DNA from: Ensifer sp. WSM1721
GTDB lineage: Bacteria; Pseudomonadota; Alphaproteobacteria; Rhizobiales; Rhizobiaceae
DNA length: 64,000 bases
Assembly: GCF_000513895.2 (NCBI RefSeq)
Contig: NZ_CP165783.1
Coordinates: 1,054,001 to 1,118,000 of the forward strand
Direction: 5' to 3'
This document shows positions 18,495 through 27,954 of this stretch, piece after piece. Under the pieces are notes generated by a model. The model did no database searches and had not been told where the DNA came from. It saw only the letters and a list, made by a program, of their open reading frames with translations. The translations under genes and the position numbers were made by a program. The first letter of the stretch is position 1. Every line of letters starts with the position of its first letter.

Positions 18495-20399
18495 TCAATC
18501 CGGAAGACCGAACACCGTCAGTTGTCCGCCCAGAGTGGTATAGTCGGCCAACTTAGCGTAACCGCCGACCGCTCCCAGACCTGCTGTGGCGATGACTTGG
18601 CTTTCTTCGGTCGGAGCTCTCTCACCGGCCACTGCCTGCTGCCACGCTGCAGCACCTTCAGCGCCCAGAAGGCCGCCGGCGAGTCCGATGCCGGCCCAGC
18701 CGCCGATACCCGACAGAACCGCGACATACTGCTTGCCGCCGTGCTCGAAGGTGTTGATGTTGCCGATGATGCCGGACGGAGTCTTGAACCTGTAGAGTTC
18801 TTTTCCTTCTGGATCCACTGCCTTGATGTAGCCTTCGAGTGTGCCATAGAAGATGACGTCGCCCTCCGTTGCGAGCGCCCCTGACCACACTGAAAACTGC
18901 TCCGGCTTCGACCAGACGATCTCACCCTTGGCCGCGTCCCAGGCAATGAAATTACCCATGCCCCCGTGGCTGTTGGGCGTGGGGTACATGTTCACGGTCG
19001 CACCCACATAGGCCTGACCGGCCGTGTAGCTTACCCTGTACGGCTCATAGTCCATGCAGACATGGTTTGTCGGCACATAGAACAGTTTCGTCTTTGGCGA
19101 ATAGGTTGCCGGTTGCTGGTCTTTCGTTCCAAGCGCTGCCGGGCAGACACCGGTGGTGTTAAAGTCCTCGCCGTTATGTTCGGTGGAGTACTTTTCTACA
19201 ACCTGCGGACGCCCATACTTGTCGCTCTTGGGATCCATCACGACCTCGGTCGCCCAGTTCACCGTCGGATCGTACTTCTTGGCAACCAGAAGTTCACCCG
19301 TTGCACGGTCAAGGGTGTATGCGAAGCCGTTGCGGTCGAAATGCACGACCACGTCCCTCGGCTGACCCATGATTTCCATGTCGTCGACAAGGATCATCTC
19401 ATTGACGCCGTCATAGTCCCATTCGTCATGCGGCGTCATTTGATAGGCCCACTTGGCCATGCCCGTGTCGGGATCGCGCGCAAAGATCGTCATCGACCAA
19501 CGGTTGTCGCCGGGTCTCTGGTTGGGGTTCCAGGTGGAAGGATTTCCGGTCCCATAATAGATCAGATTGAGCTCTGGATCGTAGGAGTACCAACCCCATG
19601 TGGTTCCGCCGCCGGTCTTCCACTGCTCGCCTTCCCAGGTGTTCATCCCGGAGTCTTTGCCGACCGGCTTGCCGAGATGGGTCGTCTTCTCCGGGTCGAT
19701 CAGCGTTTCTGAATCAGGACCTGTCGAATATGCGCGCCACGCTCGCTTGCCATCACTCAAATTGTAGGCCGTGATATGACCGCGGACACCATACTCGGCA
19801 CCGGATATGCCGACGATTACCTTGTCCTTCACCACCATGGGTGCGGACGTGGACGATTCGGACAGACTCCCGTCTTTTTTCTCGCCATTTTGGACTTGCC
19901 AAACGACCTTGCCGGTCTTGGCATCAAGCGCGGTGATCGTCGTATCCGCCTGGGCAAGGATGATCTTGCCGTCGCCGTAGGCCACACCGCGGTTGACGGT
20001 GTCGCAGCACATGATAGCGATGACGTTCGGATCCTGCTTTGGCTCGTATTTCCAAAGCATCCTGCCTTCGTTCTTGAGATCAAGCGCATAGACGATATTC
20101 GGGAACGGCGTGTGTACGTACATCACGTCGCCGATCACGAGCGGGCCACCTTCATGGCCGCGCAAAACACCAGTGGAGAAGGTCCACTTGACCTGCAGAT
20201 CCTTGACGTTGTCCTTGTTGATCTGTTTCAGTTTCGAGTAGCGGGTGTTTGCATAGTCGCCCGTAGGCATCGCCCAATTCTTCGCGTCGGCTGCAAGGGC
20301 CATCAGTTCCTCATTGGCCAATGCACTTCCGGCGAGAGCCGCCGTCAGAAATCCAGCAGCGGTCATCGGCAGATAGACGAATTTTCCAAGCATGCGCAT
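18495..20399 (-). CDS. xoxF: Lanthanide-dependent PQQ methanol dehydrogenase XoxF
   Basis: A 634-residue periplasmic quinoprotein. A signal peptide ends near SALA. PQQ-binding features include the vicinal disulfide CysCys (IAIMCCDT, residues about 131-132) and repeated tryptophan-docking blade motifs. The lanthanide mark is [11 protein letters not shown]: catalytic Asp about 328 plus a second Asp about 330 two residues on, the position held by Ala in calcium-type MxaF. It oxidises methanol, and probably other primary alcohols, and reduces XoxG. The first ATG (20399) has GGGAGG 7 bases upstream. PQQ synthesis genes are not in the window. Confidence 0.96.
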   Translation of the reverse strand: MRMLGKFVYLPMTAAGFLTAALAGSALANEELMALAADAKNWAMPTGDYANTRYSKLKQINKDNVKDLQVKWTFSTGVLRGHEGGPLVIGDVMYVHTPFPNIVYALDLKNEGRMLWKYEPKQDPNVIAIMCCDTVNRGVAYGDGKIILAQADTTITALDAKTGKVVWQVQNGEKKDGSLSESSTSAPMVVKDKVIVGISGAEYGVRGHITAYNLSDGKRAWRAYSTGPDSETLIDPEKTTHLGKPVGKDSGMNTWEGEQWKTGGGTTWGWYSYDPELNLIYYGTGNPSTWNPNQRPGDNRWSMTIFARDPDTGMAKWAYQMTPHDEWDYDGVNEMILVDDMEIMGQPRDVVVHFDRNGFAYTLDRATGELLVAKKYDPTVNWATEVVMDPKSDKYGRPQVVEKYSTEHNGEDFNTTGVCPAALGTKDQQPATYSPKTKLFYVPTNHVCMDYEPYRVSYTAGQAYVGATVNMYPTPNSHGGMGNFIAWDAAKGEIVWSKPEQFSVWSGALATEGDVIFYGTLEGYIKAVDPEGKELYRFKTPSGIIGNINTFEHGGKQYVAVLSGIGGWAGIGLAGGLLGAEGAAAWQQAVAGERAPTEESQVIATAGLGAVGGYAKLADYTTLGGQLTVFGLPD

Positions 20400-20810
20400 G
20401 CGAAATCCTCCCGATGTCGATTATTCAACCCGAGGTTCGCCATCACAAATCCTCGGGATACCACAAAGGCCAGCCCAAGCGATGTCATGCTTGTCATGGG
20501 GACATGCGCTTCCGTCAGCGTGTCACGATCGTTTGGATGGGCAGTAGGCACCGCAATTGCCCGTTCCATTGATCGGACACTTTGCCGCTCCCTAAAGACA
20601 AGCCTTGAAGCCGGAAACCGATGGAAGAATAGGCTTTAAGACCCAATAACGCAAATTAAATCTCACGGAGTTTGTGCATCGCAAAACGAAACATGCTGCT
20701 ACGCAACATGGCATTACTGTCTTTTTAGATTAGCCACGCCCGATTTACTGCAATAATGTGGAGTATCGATAAGAATAACTTGGCTTCTGTTTATGTCCCG
20801 GGAGATCACG
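20400..20810. other. Divergent regulatory region upstream of xoxF
   Basis: A 411-base region between leftward xoxF and the rightward small exported gene. The half near 20640-20780 is notably AT-rich compared with the rest and is the best place for promoters. The GGGAG sites of both genes lie at its ends. I could not identify an operator or a reliable -35/-10 pair. Open frames crossing it look like shadows. Confidence 0.5.
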
Positions 20811-21155
20811 GTGACCACTCGAACTTTGGGCGCGATCGCTTTTCTCGCTCCGTTTATGTGTGTTGTCACGGTATCGGCGGCCGGAGACTATCCGACAGTT
20901 GCGGTCGCGGATTATGTGTACGCCTGTATGAAAGCAAATGGCGAGACGCGAGCCGCACTCGAGAGCTGTTCCTGCTCTATCGACGTCATAGCCTCGATCA
21001 TGCCGTACGAGCGCTATGAGGCGGCCGAGACGTTCAGGAGCCTAGGACTTCAGACGGGCGAAAGAGGGGCTCTGTTTCGCGAGAGTGCGCCGGCGAAATC
21101 TGCCGACGCCGAATTGAGACGAGCGCAGGCAGAAGCAGATGTCCGCTGCTTCTGA
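20811..21155 (+). CDS. Small exported protein conserved beside xoxF
   Basis: A 114-residue protein. The GTG at 20811 is preferred over the upstream ATG at 20793 because GGGAG lies 6 bases before it and the protein then starts with a compact signal peptide (TLGAIAFLAPFMCVVTVSAA). The mature part has YVYACMKANGE, LESCSCSIDVIASIMPYERY and a terminal RCF: four Cys including a Cys-Ser-Cys. Similar proteins are, to my recollection, common next to PQQ alcohol dehydrogenase genes, so a periplasmic role in XoxF function is inferred. The biochemical function is unknown. Confidence 0.7.
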   Translation: MTTRTLGAIAFLAPFMCVVTVSAAGDYPTVAVADYVYACMKANGETRAALESCSCSIDVIASIMPYERYEAAETFRSLGLQTGERGALFRESAPAKSADAELRRAQAEADVRCF

Positions 21156-21219
21156 CCTTCAAGCTCCGCGCTCCGATCGCCCCTTCCCCAGCAGAGCCGC
21201 GCGCTTATCCGTTTGGCGA

Positions 21220-21969
21220 TTACACGGCGTCGGGAAACCTCTTGTGAAAAGCCAAGACGAGATTGTCGAGCGCTGGCGCGTCGCGCAAACGGCGTTCGAG
21301 AGGCACGTCGAAGATGCCAAGCACCTGCGCCGGGCGCGGTGACAGCAGGATGATACGATCGGCCAGCAGAAGGGCTTCGCGCAAATTGTGGGTCACCATC
21401 AGTGCGGTGGTGGGCCGAGCTGCCCATACCGTCGTCAGAAGACGGCGCAAGCTGTCGGCGGTCCGTTCGTCGAGCGAGGCGAAAGGCTCATCCAGAAAGA
21501 GCACGGCTGGTTCCGTCGCGAACGCTCGCGCCAGTGCCGCGCGTCGCGCAAGCCCGAGCGAAAGCTCCGAAGGGTAGAGCGACCGCATTGCGGAGAGACC
21601 TAGAACTCCGAACAGCGAATCCAGGTCTTTGTCCCTGAGGTTCCGAGGCAGCGCCAGGCGGACGTTCTGCTCCACTGTGCGCCAGGGGAGAAGCACCGGC
21701 TCCTGGAAGACCGCAGCGATGCGGTTGGAGCCGCCTTCCGGCAACTGATAGCTGCCCAAGAATTGCCGATCGAGACCCAGCAGGATTCGCAAGGTCGTGG
21801 TCTTCCCGCAGCCGGAGGGCCCCAGCAGGCAGGCAAATTCGCCGTGCCTGACCTCGAAGGAAAGTCCGCGCAGGGCGACAATCGTAACGCCCCTGGCCGA
21901 CCGGAAGGTCTTCTCGGCAATGTCGACTTTAAGCGGGGCGGCGGCGCCAGCGGGTTGCGTGTCGTTCAA
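21220..21969 (-). CDS. ABC transporter ATPase, NitT/TauT type
   Basis: A 249-residue ATPase with Walker A GPSGCGKTT, Q-loop VFQEPVLLPWRT and Walker B AVLFLDEPFASLD. The signature is degenerate: LSLGLARRAALARA instead of LSGGxxQR. H-loop is VTHNLREALLLAD. It overlaps the end of the permease gene by 41 bases and is last in the operon. With the permease and binding protein it forms a nitrate/taurine/aromatic sulfonate-type importer. Its place next to xoxF suggests a role linked to methanol oxidation, but the ligand is unknown. Confidence 0.9.
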   Translation of the reverse strand: MNDTQPAGAAAPLKVDIAEKTFRSARGVTIVALRGLSFEVRHGEFACLLGPSGCGKTTTLRILLGLDRQFLGSYQLPEGGSNRIAAVFQEPVLLPWRTVEQNVRLALPRNLRDKDLDSLFGVLGLSAMRSLYPSELSLGLARRAALARAFATEPAVLFLDEPFASLDERTADSLRRLLTTVWAARPTTALMVTHNLREALLLADRIILLSPRPAQVLGIFDVPLERRLRDAPALDNLVLAFHKRFPDAV

Positions 21970-22753
21970 GTGGCTGCACCAGAAGGAGTTCGATCAACAG
22001 CATGATGGCCACGAAGGCCAGCGTGTAAGCAAGGATGGCGGCAACATCGAATATCTGGAAGTAGAGATAGATCTGGAAGCCGACACCGCTGGAGCGACCG
22101 AGCAGCTCGACGACGAGCACGATCTTCCAGATCAGCGCAATGCCGGAGCGCGAGGCGGCCGCGAAATAGGGCTGCAACTGCGGCATCAGGACATGGCGGA
22201 TACGCTCGACCGGTCCCAGCCGGTACACGGTGGCCATTTCTGCGAAACGAGGGTCAAGCGCACGCGCACCCTCGCGCATGGTGACGACGACATTGGGTAT
22301 CTTGTTGACCGCAACGGCACCGATCGCGGCAGCCTCCGTCAGGCCGAACCAAATATAGGCGAGGACGATAACGACGAGCGCCGGGAGGTTGAGAAAGAGG
22401 ACAAGCCAGGGATTGAAGAAGGAATCCGCCCGCCGATGCATGCCGAGCAGGACGCCGATGACAGTCCCGAAGACCATGGCGACGACATAGGCCGCCGCCA
22501 CCCGCCCGAGCGTCATAGCGAGATGATAGCCAAGATCGCCGCTCGCCGCCTCCTTGAGAAGCACCCGCCAAACCTCAAGCGGTGGCGGAAACGCACGGCT
22601 CGGCCAGATCCCTGCGGCGACGCTCCAGACCAGGCATAGCCCGAGCAGCGATGCCATCACCATCACCGCAGGCAACAAGACGCCAATCCAGCGATAGACC
22701 GGGTGGGCACGCCGGGTTGCGGAGATCCCGTTTTCCGATCCCGATGCTATCAT
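21929..22753 (-). CDS. ABC transporter permease, NitT/TauT (SsuC-like) type
   Basis: A 274-residue inner-membrane permease with about six hydrophobic segments. The EAA coupling loop is visible around EMATVYRLGPVERIRHVLMPQLQPY. It overlaps the binding-protein gene by four bases (ATGA at 22750-22753) and the ATPase gene by 41 bases. It forms the channel homodimer of the importer. Confidence 0.9.
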   Translation of the reverse strand: MIASGSENGISATRRAHPVYRWIGVLLPAVMVMASLLGLCLVWSVAAGIWPSRAFPPPLEVWRVLLKEAASGDLGYHLAMTLGRVAAAYVVAMVFGTVIGVLLGMHRRADSFFNPWLVLFLNLPALVVIVLAYIWFGLTEAAAIGAVAVNKIPNVVVTMREGARALDPRFAEMATVYRLGPVERIRHVLMPQLQPYFAAASRSGIALIWKIVLVVELLGRSSGVGFQIYLYFQIFDVAAILAYTLAFVAIMLLIELLLVQPLERHATRWRRRPA

Positions 22754-23742
22754 GTCTTCAATGCCGCCCAGAAAGTCCCGGGAGCCATTTGTCGCGCTTC
22801 ACCGACAAGTTTCTCCCCGCCCAGGTCGGCGAGAATTTCGTACAGCTTGGCGGCATCGCTTTCCTCTTCGGCAATAGGTCGGTTTGGAATGCCTTCCCGA
22901 TAGCGATCACGCAGCACCTGGAGTTCCCTGCCTTCCGCTCGAACAATGGGGGCCAGACGCTGCCATTCGGCGTCGGAATCGGCCAGAAGCTTCTTGGCCG
23001 CCGCACTTGCCCTGACGAAGCTCATCGGCACGTCGGGGTTTTCGTTCGCCCATTTGTCATGGAAGACATATCCCAGCGCCGAGACAGGTCCCGAGGCCCC
23101 GAGCGACTTGGCTGCATCGTCGGCACCGATCAGGCGGCGAAAGCCTTTTGCTTCGAGACGCGCGCAGAAATGCCAGAAGTTCAAGACCGCGTCGAGTTCG
23201 CCGGAGAGAGCCTTTTCCGAAAGCAGGGGCGGCGCACCGAAAACGACGTCAGCCTCCCTGGCCAGGTCCATCTTATAGTCACGCTGGGCAAGTCCTTGGA
23301 TCAGAAGCCAACTCTTGTCGAGCGACCCACCGGCTACGCCGATCTTTCTTCCTACAAGGTCCGGGATGCCGCGAATTGGCGCGTCCTCCTTGACCATGAT
23401 AGCGCCAACCGCGGTCGAGTAAGGCGCGAAGGTGAGGTCCTCGCCCATGGAGCGCTGGCGCGACACCCACAACCAGTCGGAAACGATAATGTCCAGATCC
23501 CCAGCAAGGATGGCGACGTTGGTGGCGTCTTCGCCAGCGAAATGGACCACTTCCACGTCGACGCCGTTGGCCGCATCAAGCCGATTGTGCTTGATGGTGT
23601 CGAGTTCCCAGTTCACCGTGCCGAATTTCAGAACGCCCACCCGTATCTTCGGAGCGGGAGGGCTAGCCAAGGCGCGGAATCCGAGCGGATTTGCAGCAGC
23701 CAGCAAGGCGACGCCGCAAAATACGCGCCGCGATATGTTCAT
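22750..23742 (-). CDS. ABC transporter substrate-binding protein, NitT/TauT type
   Basis: A 330-residue binding protein. The start at 23742 has GGGAGG upstream; the longer frame adds only six residues. The N-terminus MNISRRVFCGVALLAAANPLG has a twin-arginine-like pair. The SsuA/NMT1 fold is suggested by RVGVLKFGTVNWELDTI, GDLDIIVSDWLWVSRQR and IPDLVGRKIGVAGG. It delivers an unknown ligand to the neighbouring permease. Related genes sit beside xoxF in other rhizobia as far as I recall, so a ligand connected to quinoprotein function is a fair guess. Confidence 0.88.
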   Translation of the reverse strand: MNISRRVFCGVALLAAANPLGFRALASPPAPKIRVGVLKFGTVNWELDTIKHNRLDAANGVDVEVVHFAGEDATNVAILAGDLDIIVSDWLWVSRQRSMGEDLTFAPYSTAVGAIMVKEDAPIRGIPDLVGRKIGVAGGSLDKSWLLIQGLAQRDYKMDLAREADVVFGAPPLLSEKALSGELDAVLNFWHFCARLEAKGFRRLIGADDAAKSLGASGPVSALGYVFHDKWANENPDVPMSFVRASAAAKKLLADSDAEWQRLAPIVRAEGRELQVLRDRYREGIPNRPIAEEESDAAKLYEILADLGGEKLVGEARQMAPGTFWAALKT

Positions 23743-23775
23743 GACGCTACCTCCCAGCAAATGGCTGCGACCACA

Positions 23776-23985
23776 TCAAATTTCCCGATCCTCTTCAGGG
23801 AACACACATGTCCATCGCACGACTCTCAGCCCCGGATGGCTCTCGGACCACCTCGCGATCTCCCTCGGGGCCAACAGCATGCACTCGGCAAGCGACCCAC
23901 GGCTCTCGAAATACAAATGCTCAGTGCGGCAACTCGTGGGGTTGGCCAACATGCAGACAGTCAGGACGAGATCGACGAGGTTCAC
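23776..23985 (-). CDS. Small Cys-containing protein of unknown function
   Basis: A 69-residue protein starting at GTG 23985, with AAAGGTG upstream; the longer open frame upstream crosses the RIME repeat and is not coding. It has VLTVCMLANPTSCRTEHLYF, GSLAECMLLAPREIARW and VVRWTCVFP, giving four Cys that could bind metal or form disulfides. There is no clear signal peptide. It lies 33 bases before the binding-protein gene and is probably in that operon. Function unknown. Confidence 0.65.
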   Translation of the reverse strand: MNLVDLVLTVCMLANPTSCRTEHLYFESRGSLAECMLLAPREIARWSESHPGLRVVRWTCVFPEEDREI

Positions 23986-24085
23986 TTGAGCACCTTTCGC
24001 TGCGCGAAGACGCGCGGAAAGAACCCTGATTTGGCATGCTGAGCATGCGATAGACCGGCCTTCACTATAGCGCAGCGCGCAAAGA

Positions 24086-24155
24086 TCGCTGTAGCACTTT
24101 GAATTACTGCATAGTTTTGTCCTTAAATCGGCACGATTTGAGGAACATGCAGCAG
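24086..24155. repeat. RIME-like element, partial copy in opposite orientation
   Basis: Contains CGCTGTAGCACTTTGAATT, then TGCATAGTTTTGTCCTTAAA and TCGGCACGATTTGAGGAACA ending in TGCAGCAG. This is the first palindrome plus linker of the full element, inverted relative to 16761 and 35001. It lies between the 69-residue gene and the exported-protein gene. Confidence 0.75.
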
Positions 24156-24249
24156 GTGCCTGGATGGAAAGCCGGCGATGAGGATACGCGCGCAAAGAAC
24201 GAGCGTCAAATCCTGCGAAGCGCCGCTCCGGCGGCGGAAGGCGCGGCGC

Positions 24250-24882
24250 TCATCTGGCTTTCAGCGCTTCCGAAATCGTCTTGACCAATGCGTATAAACG
24301 CCGCTCGATCAGCGTCGGCACCTCGCAGACGAAGCTTAGCGATCGCGCGCGCTCCTGAAATACACGTGTCTGAAACGCGAGCCGGTCACTCCGCAGCGCG
24401 ATTTCGTTCGGGTCGGCATCGGCCTTGGCCCGCAACGCATCCACGGCAGAGGCCTCCTGCCGCAGGACTTCCGCGATGTCCCTCTGCCTTTTGGCGTAGC
24501 GTGCAATGCCGGCGATAACGTCCGAGCGCTCTCGGTTCATCTGATCGAACAGCCCCTGCACGAGCATGGTCAAGCGCCGCTCCCCCTCGTCCTCCGGCAA
24601 GCTTTCCGCATACCATCTGATCTTTTGCTGCGCCTCCGGTAGCGGCAGCCGGCGGGCCGACAGTTCCGTCACCAAAGCAGAAATCCCCGCATCTTTGGAC
24701 CAGTCGGCGGCCGTCTGCGGCAGGTTGCCACCAGTCCAGAACTGGCCAAGCGAAAGCTCCGGAACCTTGCGCTGAATACACGGCCAGTCCGGATCGGACC
24801 CTTGCGCAGCCAAGGCCGGCCAAGCGACGAGTGCAGCTCCTGCCGCCGCGAGGATAATACGCACGAGGGATAGGCACCACAT
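24250..24882 (-). CDS. Exported protein of unknown function near ABC/xox cluster
   Basis: A 210-residue protein starting at 24882, where GGAGG lies 9 bases upstream. The signal peptide ends near PALAAQ. The mature region begins DPDWPCIQRKVPELSLGQFW, contains a long charged helical region with RYAKRQRDIAEVLRQE, and has a second Cys in LSFVCEVPTLIERR. I do not recognise a named family. It is the first gene of the set leading into the NitT/TauT-type importer, so a periplasmic accessory role is possible. Confidence 0.65.
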   Translation of the reverse strand: MWCLSLVRIILAAAGAALVAWPALAAQGSDPDWPCIQRKVPELSLGQFWTGGNLPQTAADWSKDAGISALVTELSARRLPLPEAQQKIRWYAESLPEDEGERRLTMLVQGLFDQMNRERSDVIAGIARYAKRQRDIAEVLRQEASAVDALRAKADADPNEIALRSDRLAFQTRVFQERARSLSFVCEVPTLIERRLYALVKTISEALKAR

Positions 24883-25272
24883 CAGGCACTTCCTCCGGAT
24901 CCTGCTTGCGGCCGAGAAAGGCGGTTGATGGATCATAAGCGAGGATCGCGTCGGCCGAAAGGAGCACGGCGAACGCGACCACGGTCAGGGGGCTGCGCCT
25001 TGCCAGCGAGTTGCGATTGCCGAACATGGCGTAACTGCTTTCGCTGCAGGCCGGCAGCAATTCGCACATGGTGCGACGCATATTAGCTACCCACGTCCAC
25101 CCGCGCTTCGCGGTCGATGTCGCCGAGCGATCCAACGTATCCCGAGCGAAGGCATGGACAAGCCGGTTATCGTCAATGCAATCAACCGTTTCCGCGTGCT
25201 CGCGAATGCTGGTACAGCGCCGGCTCTGGGGCGGGGGCCGGCGATGCTCACATGACCGCCGGCCCGATTTTC
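24883..25272. other. Intergenic region, no convincing gene
   Basis: These 390 bases separate the exported-protein gene from the alpha/beta hydrolase gene, both leftward. A minus-strand frame entering the exported gene in another register has a signal-like stretch (LTVVAFAVLLSADAILA) but becomes a shadow. A 33-codon plus-strand ORF at 25154-25255 lacks support. No repeat or clear terminator was seen. Confidence 0.4.
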
Positions 25273-26103
25273 CTAGGCCCTAATGAACTCGAGCAGATCC
25301 GGATTGATCACATCGGCATGCGTCGTCAGCATGCCGTGCGAATAGCCCTCATAGACCTTGAGCGTACCGTTTTTCAGGAGCTTCACGGCGAGCCGCGCGG
25401 AATTGTCGATCGGCACGATCTGGTCGTCGTCTCCGTGCATGACCAGTGTCGGCACCTCGACCCTCTTGAGGTCCTCGGTGAAGTCGGTTTCGGAGAAGGC
25501 CTTGATGCCGTCGTAGTGGGCTTTGGCGCTGCCCATCATGCCCTGCCGCCACCAGTTCTGGATCGCTCCCGTCGAGACCTGCGCACCGGGGCGGTTGAAT
25601 CCGTAGAAGGGACCACTTGGGAGATCGAGGAAGAACTGGGCGCGGTTTGCGGCGAGCTGGGCGCGAAGACCGTCGAACACCTCGATCGGAAGCCCGCCGG
25701 GATGGGCTTCTGTCTTGAGCATGATTGGCGGCACCGCGCCGACCATGACGAGCTTGGCGACGCGGCCGGCACCATGGCGAGCGACATAGGCCAGAGCCTC
25801 GCCGCCGCCGGTGGAGTGGCCGATGTGGATGGCATCGCGCAGGTCGAGCTCACTCGCAAGCGCGGCGACATCAGCGGCATACTGGGCGATGTCGTGGCCC
25901 TCGCTGACCTGGGACGAGCGGCCGTGGCCGCGCCGGTCGTGGGCGATCACACGGTAGCCCTTGCTCAGGAAATAGAGCATCTGCGCGTCCCAGTCGTCCG
26001 AGGAAAGCGGCCAGCCGTGGTGGAACACGATCGGCTGGCCCGAGCCCCAATCCTTGTAGAAGATCTCGACACCGTCTTCCGTCTTGATGAAGTTCTGGGT
26101 CAT
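25273..26103 (-). CDS. Alpha/beta hydrolase (non-haem chloroperoxidase/esterase type)
   Basis: A 276-residue hydrolase. The nucleophile elbow is GHSTGGG (Ser97), the acid is in [10 protein letters not shown] and the catalytic His is in YSHGMLTTH. The oxyanion region [11 protein letters not shown] and [10 protein letters not shown] are typical of the cofactor-free haloperoxidase/aryl-esterase group. These are cytoplasmic serine hydrolases, usually esterases or perhydrolases. The start at 26103 has AAAGGAACGG upstream. It may be the last gene of the operon that begins with the isochorismatase-like gene, although a 237-base gap separates it from the MFS gene. Confidence 0.9.
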   Translation of the reverse strand: MTQNFIKTEDGVEIFYKDWGSGQPIVFHHGWPLSSDDWDAQMLYFLSKGYRVIAHDRRGHGRSSQVSEGHDIAQYAADVAALASELDLRDAIHIGHSTGGGEALAYVARHGAGRVAKLVMVGAVPPIMLKTEAHPGGLPIEVFDGLRAQLAANRAQFFLDLPSGPFYGFNRPGAQVSTGAIQNWWRQGMMGSAKAHYDGIKAFSETDFTEDLKRVEVPTLVMHGDDDQIVPIDNSARLAVKLLKNGTLKVYEGYSHGMLTTHADVINPDLLEFIRA

Positions 26104-26340
26104 GGGAACCGTTCCTTTGCTTCGGTTTGAAATGGGAAGTTGCCGCCGCGGACCGTCTGCACCCGGATCCGGGCACAGCAGATGCGCGGGAAAGTAGCGT
26201 CGTCCGAGCGGCCGGGCGAGCGAGGCTTGCTCTCCGCCTCCTCGCCGCCCCACCTCGAAGCCTAAGGAGGCCTCCGGACAAGTCTTGTCGTTTTCCGTTG
26301 TGTTTAGGATAAAAGTCGCGTCGCGTGCGAATGCTCGCAG

Positions 26341-27954
26341 TCAGTTGCGACCGAGATGGGGCAGATCTATCGACAACAGATGGTTTACCACGGGCGCCTC
26401 TGGACCCTTGTGGAAGCCGCGGACTTCCTGCTGTACGTCGGCGTCGGCCTTTGACACGCGCCGGTGCTGGCGAAGATGCTCGGCCCAGGATTCGACCATA
26501 AACCACTCGACGATTCTCTGCGGATCGGCGGCGTCCTCGGTGACGCCCCAGCCATAGGCACCATCGCGGCGACGCTCTCCGGAGAGCTTCGCGAGTGCCT
26601 GCAGAAAATCGCTCCGGTCGCTTTCGTCGACCCGGTATTCGATGGTGACGAGCACGGGACCGCGATCGTGCTCGACGGGGGCAGCCGTGAGAGGTTCCGG
26701 CCAGTGGCTGGAGGCCACCAGGTCCGCGTCGCCCTTTGGCAGCTTGACGAGGTGAAAGATGAGCCCCGCCACGGCAAGTCCAACGGCGCCGAGAACAAGG
26801 GTCGTCGGAACGCCGGCGATCTCCGCGACGGCACCCCAGGCAAGGCTCCCGGCGGTCATCGCACCGTTGAACACCGTGAGATAGACGGCGAGCGAACGTC
26901 CCCGAACCCAGTTCGGCAGAATCGATTGTGCGGCCCCGTTCAGTGTGGTCAGCGCAGTGATCCAGGCGGCTCCGAGTGCAAGCAGAGCCAGAATGGCGAT
27001 CCATCGGTCCGGCGCGAAGGAGAGCCCGGCCATCACGCCCGCCGTGACGAGCGCCGAGCCGAGCAACAGTGTGTCCGCATCGAGCTTTGCGCGAAGTTTC
27101 GGCATCACCAGCGCACCGCCGATGGCGCCCGCGCCGACCGCGCCGAGCAAGATGCCGTAGAAACCGGCGTCGCCGCCGAGAAGATTGCGGGCGACCAGGG
27201 GCAGAAGCGCCCAGACCGAACTCGAGAAAACGAAGAATGCGGCCGCCCGGAGAAGCACGACATGCAGTTCGCGGCTCGCCCTCGCATAGCGCAGACCAGC
27301 GCGGAATGCTCCGAAGAAGCGTTCGGACAAGCCGTCGTCGACATCAGGCGCGCGCCTCCACCAGATGAGGGCAGCGATGACGAAAATGTAACTGATGACG
27401 TCAATGCCATAGGTAAAGGCTGCGCCGAACCAGGCAAGCAGCAGGCCGCCGACTGCCGGGCCGATCGCTCGGGAGATGTTGATGCCGAGCGAGTTGAGCG
27501 CTACGGCACCTTTGAGATCCTGCTTTGGGACGAGTTCGGGAACGATGGCTTGCCAGGTCGGCGCCATCAGCGCCGCTCCGATACCCCCGACGAAGGTGAG
27601 TGCAATCAGGGACGTGATGGTCTGCAACCCCGTCGCAGACAGCAACATCAGGCAGATGCTGGCTCCGGCCAGCAGAAGCTGGATGATGATCAGGAACTTG
27701 CGGCGGTCGAGAATATCCGACAGTACACCTGCAGGGATCGCGAGGAGGAAGATCGGGAGCGTCCCCGCAGCCTGCACCGCCGCGACGGCGGCTGGTGCGT
27801 TCGAGAGGTCGGTGACAAGCCATGAGCTTGCGACATCGCGGATGAAGCTGCCGGTGTTGCCGACAATCGTCGCCACCCAGAGAATGGCAAAAGTCTTCTG
27901 GCGAAGCGGCGCGAACCCGCCGCCAGCCGCCCGGGTCGCAGACAGGGAGCTCAT
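26341..27954 (-). CDS. MFS efflux transporter with C-terminal ABM-like domain
   Basis: A 537-residue protein. Residues 1-420 form a 12-segment MFS_3/EntS-type transporter; the intracellular loop LSDILDRRKFLI and SLGINISRAIGPAVGGLL match that group. Residues about 435-525 form a separate cytoplasmic domain resembling antibiotic-biosynthesis monooxygenase/ferredoxin-like folds (VLVTIEYRVDESDRSDFLQA, EWFMVESWAEHLRQHRRVS). This fusion is known for the family. It probably exports a small molecule. It overlaps the DoxX gene by four bases (ATGA). Confidence 0.9.
   Translation of the reverse strand: MSSLSATRAAGGGFAPLRQKTFAILWVATIVGNTGSFIRDVASSWLVTDLSNAPAAVAAVQAAGTLPIFLLAIPAGVLSDILDRRKFLIIIQLLLAGASICLMLLSATGLQTITSLIALTFVGGIGAALMAPTWQAIVPELVPKQDLKGAVALNSLGINISRAIGPAVGGLLLAWFGAAFTYGIDVISYIFVIAALIWWRRAPDVDDGLSERFFGAFRAGLRYARASRELHVVLLRAAAFFVFSSSVWALLPLVARNLLGGDAGFYGILLGAVGAGAIGGALVMPKLRAKLDADTLLLGSALVTAGVMAGLSFAPDRWIAILALLALGAAWITALTTLNGAAQSILPNWVRGRSLAVYLTVFNGAMTAGSLAWGAVAEIAGVPTTLVLGAVGLAVAGLIFHLVKLPKGDADLVASSHWPEPLTAAPVEHDRGPVLVTIEYRVDESDRSDFLQALAKLSGERRRDGAYGWGVTEDAADPQRIVEWFMVESWAEHLRQHRRVSKADADVQQEVRGFHKGPEAPVVNHLLSIDLPHLGRN

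Noticed and set aside
24386..25135. Minus-strand frame with a signal-like stretch near 24980
   Set aside because: It runs into the exported-protein gene in another register and loses any family look there. The 24882 start has a better ribosome site.
25154..25255. 33-codon plus-strand ORF with GAAGG upstream
   Set aside because: Too short, no homologue recalled and no context; left as intergenic.
26464..27825. Long plus-strand open frame opposite the MFS gene
   Set aside because: Shadow of the MFS gene; Arg/Gly/Asp-rich composition with no domain.
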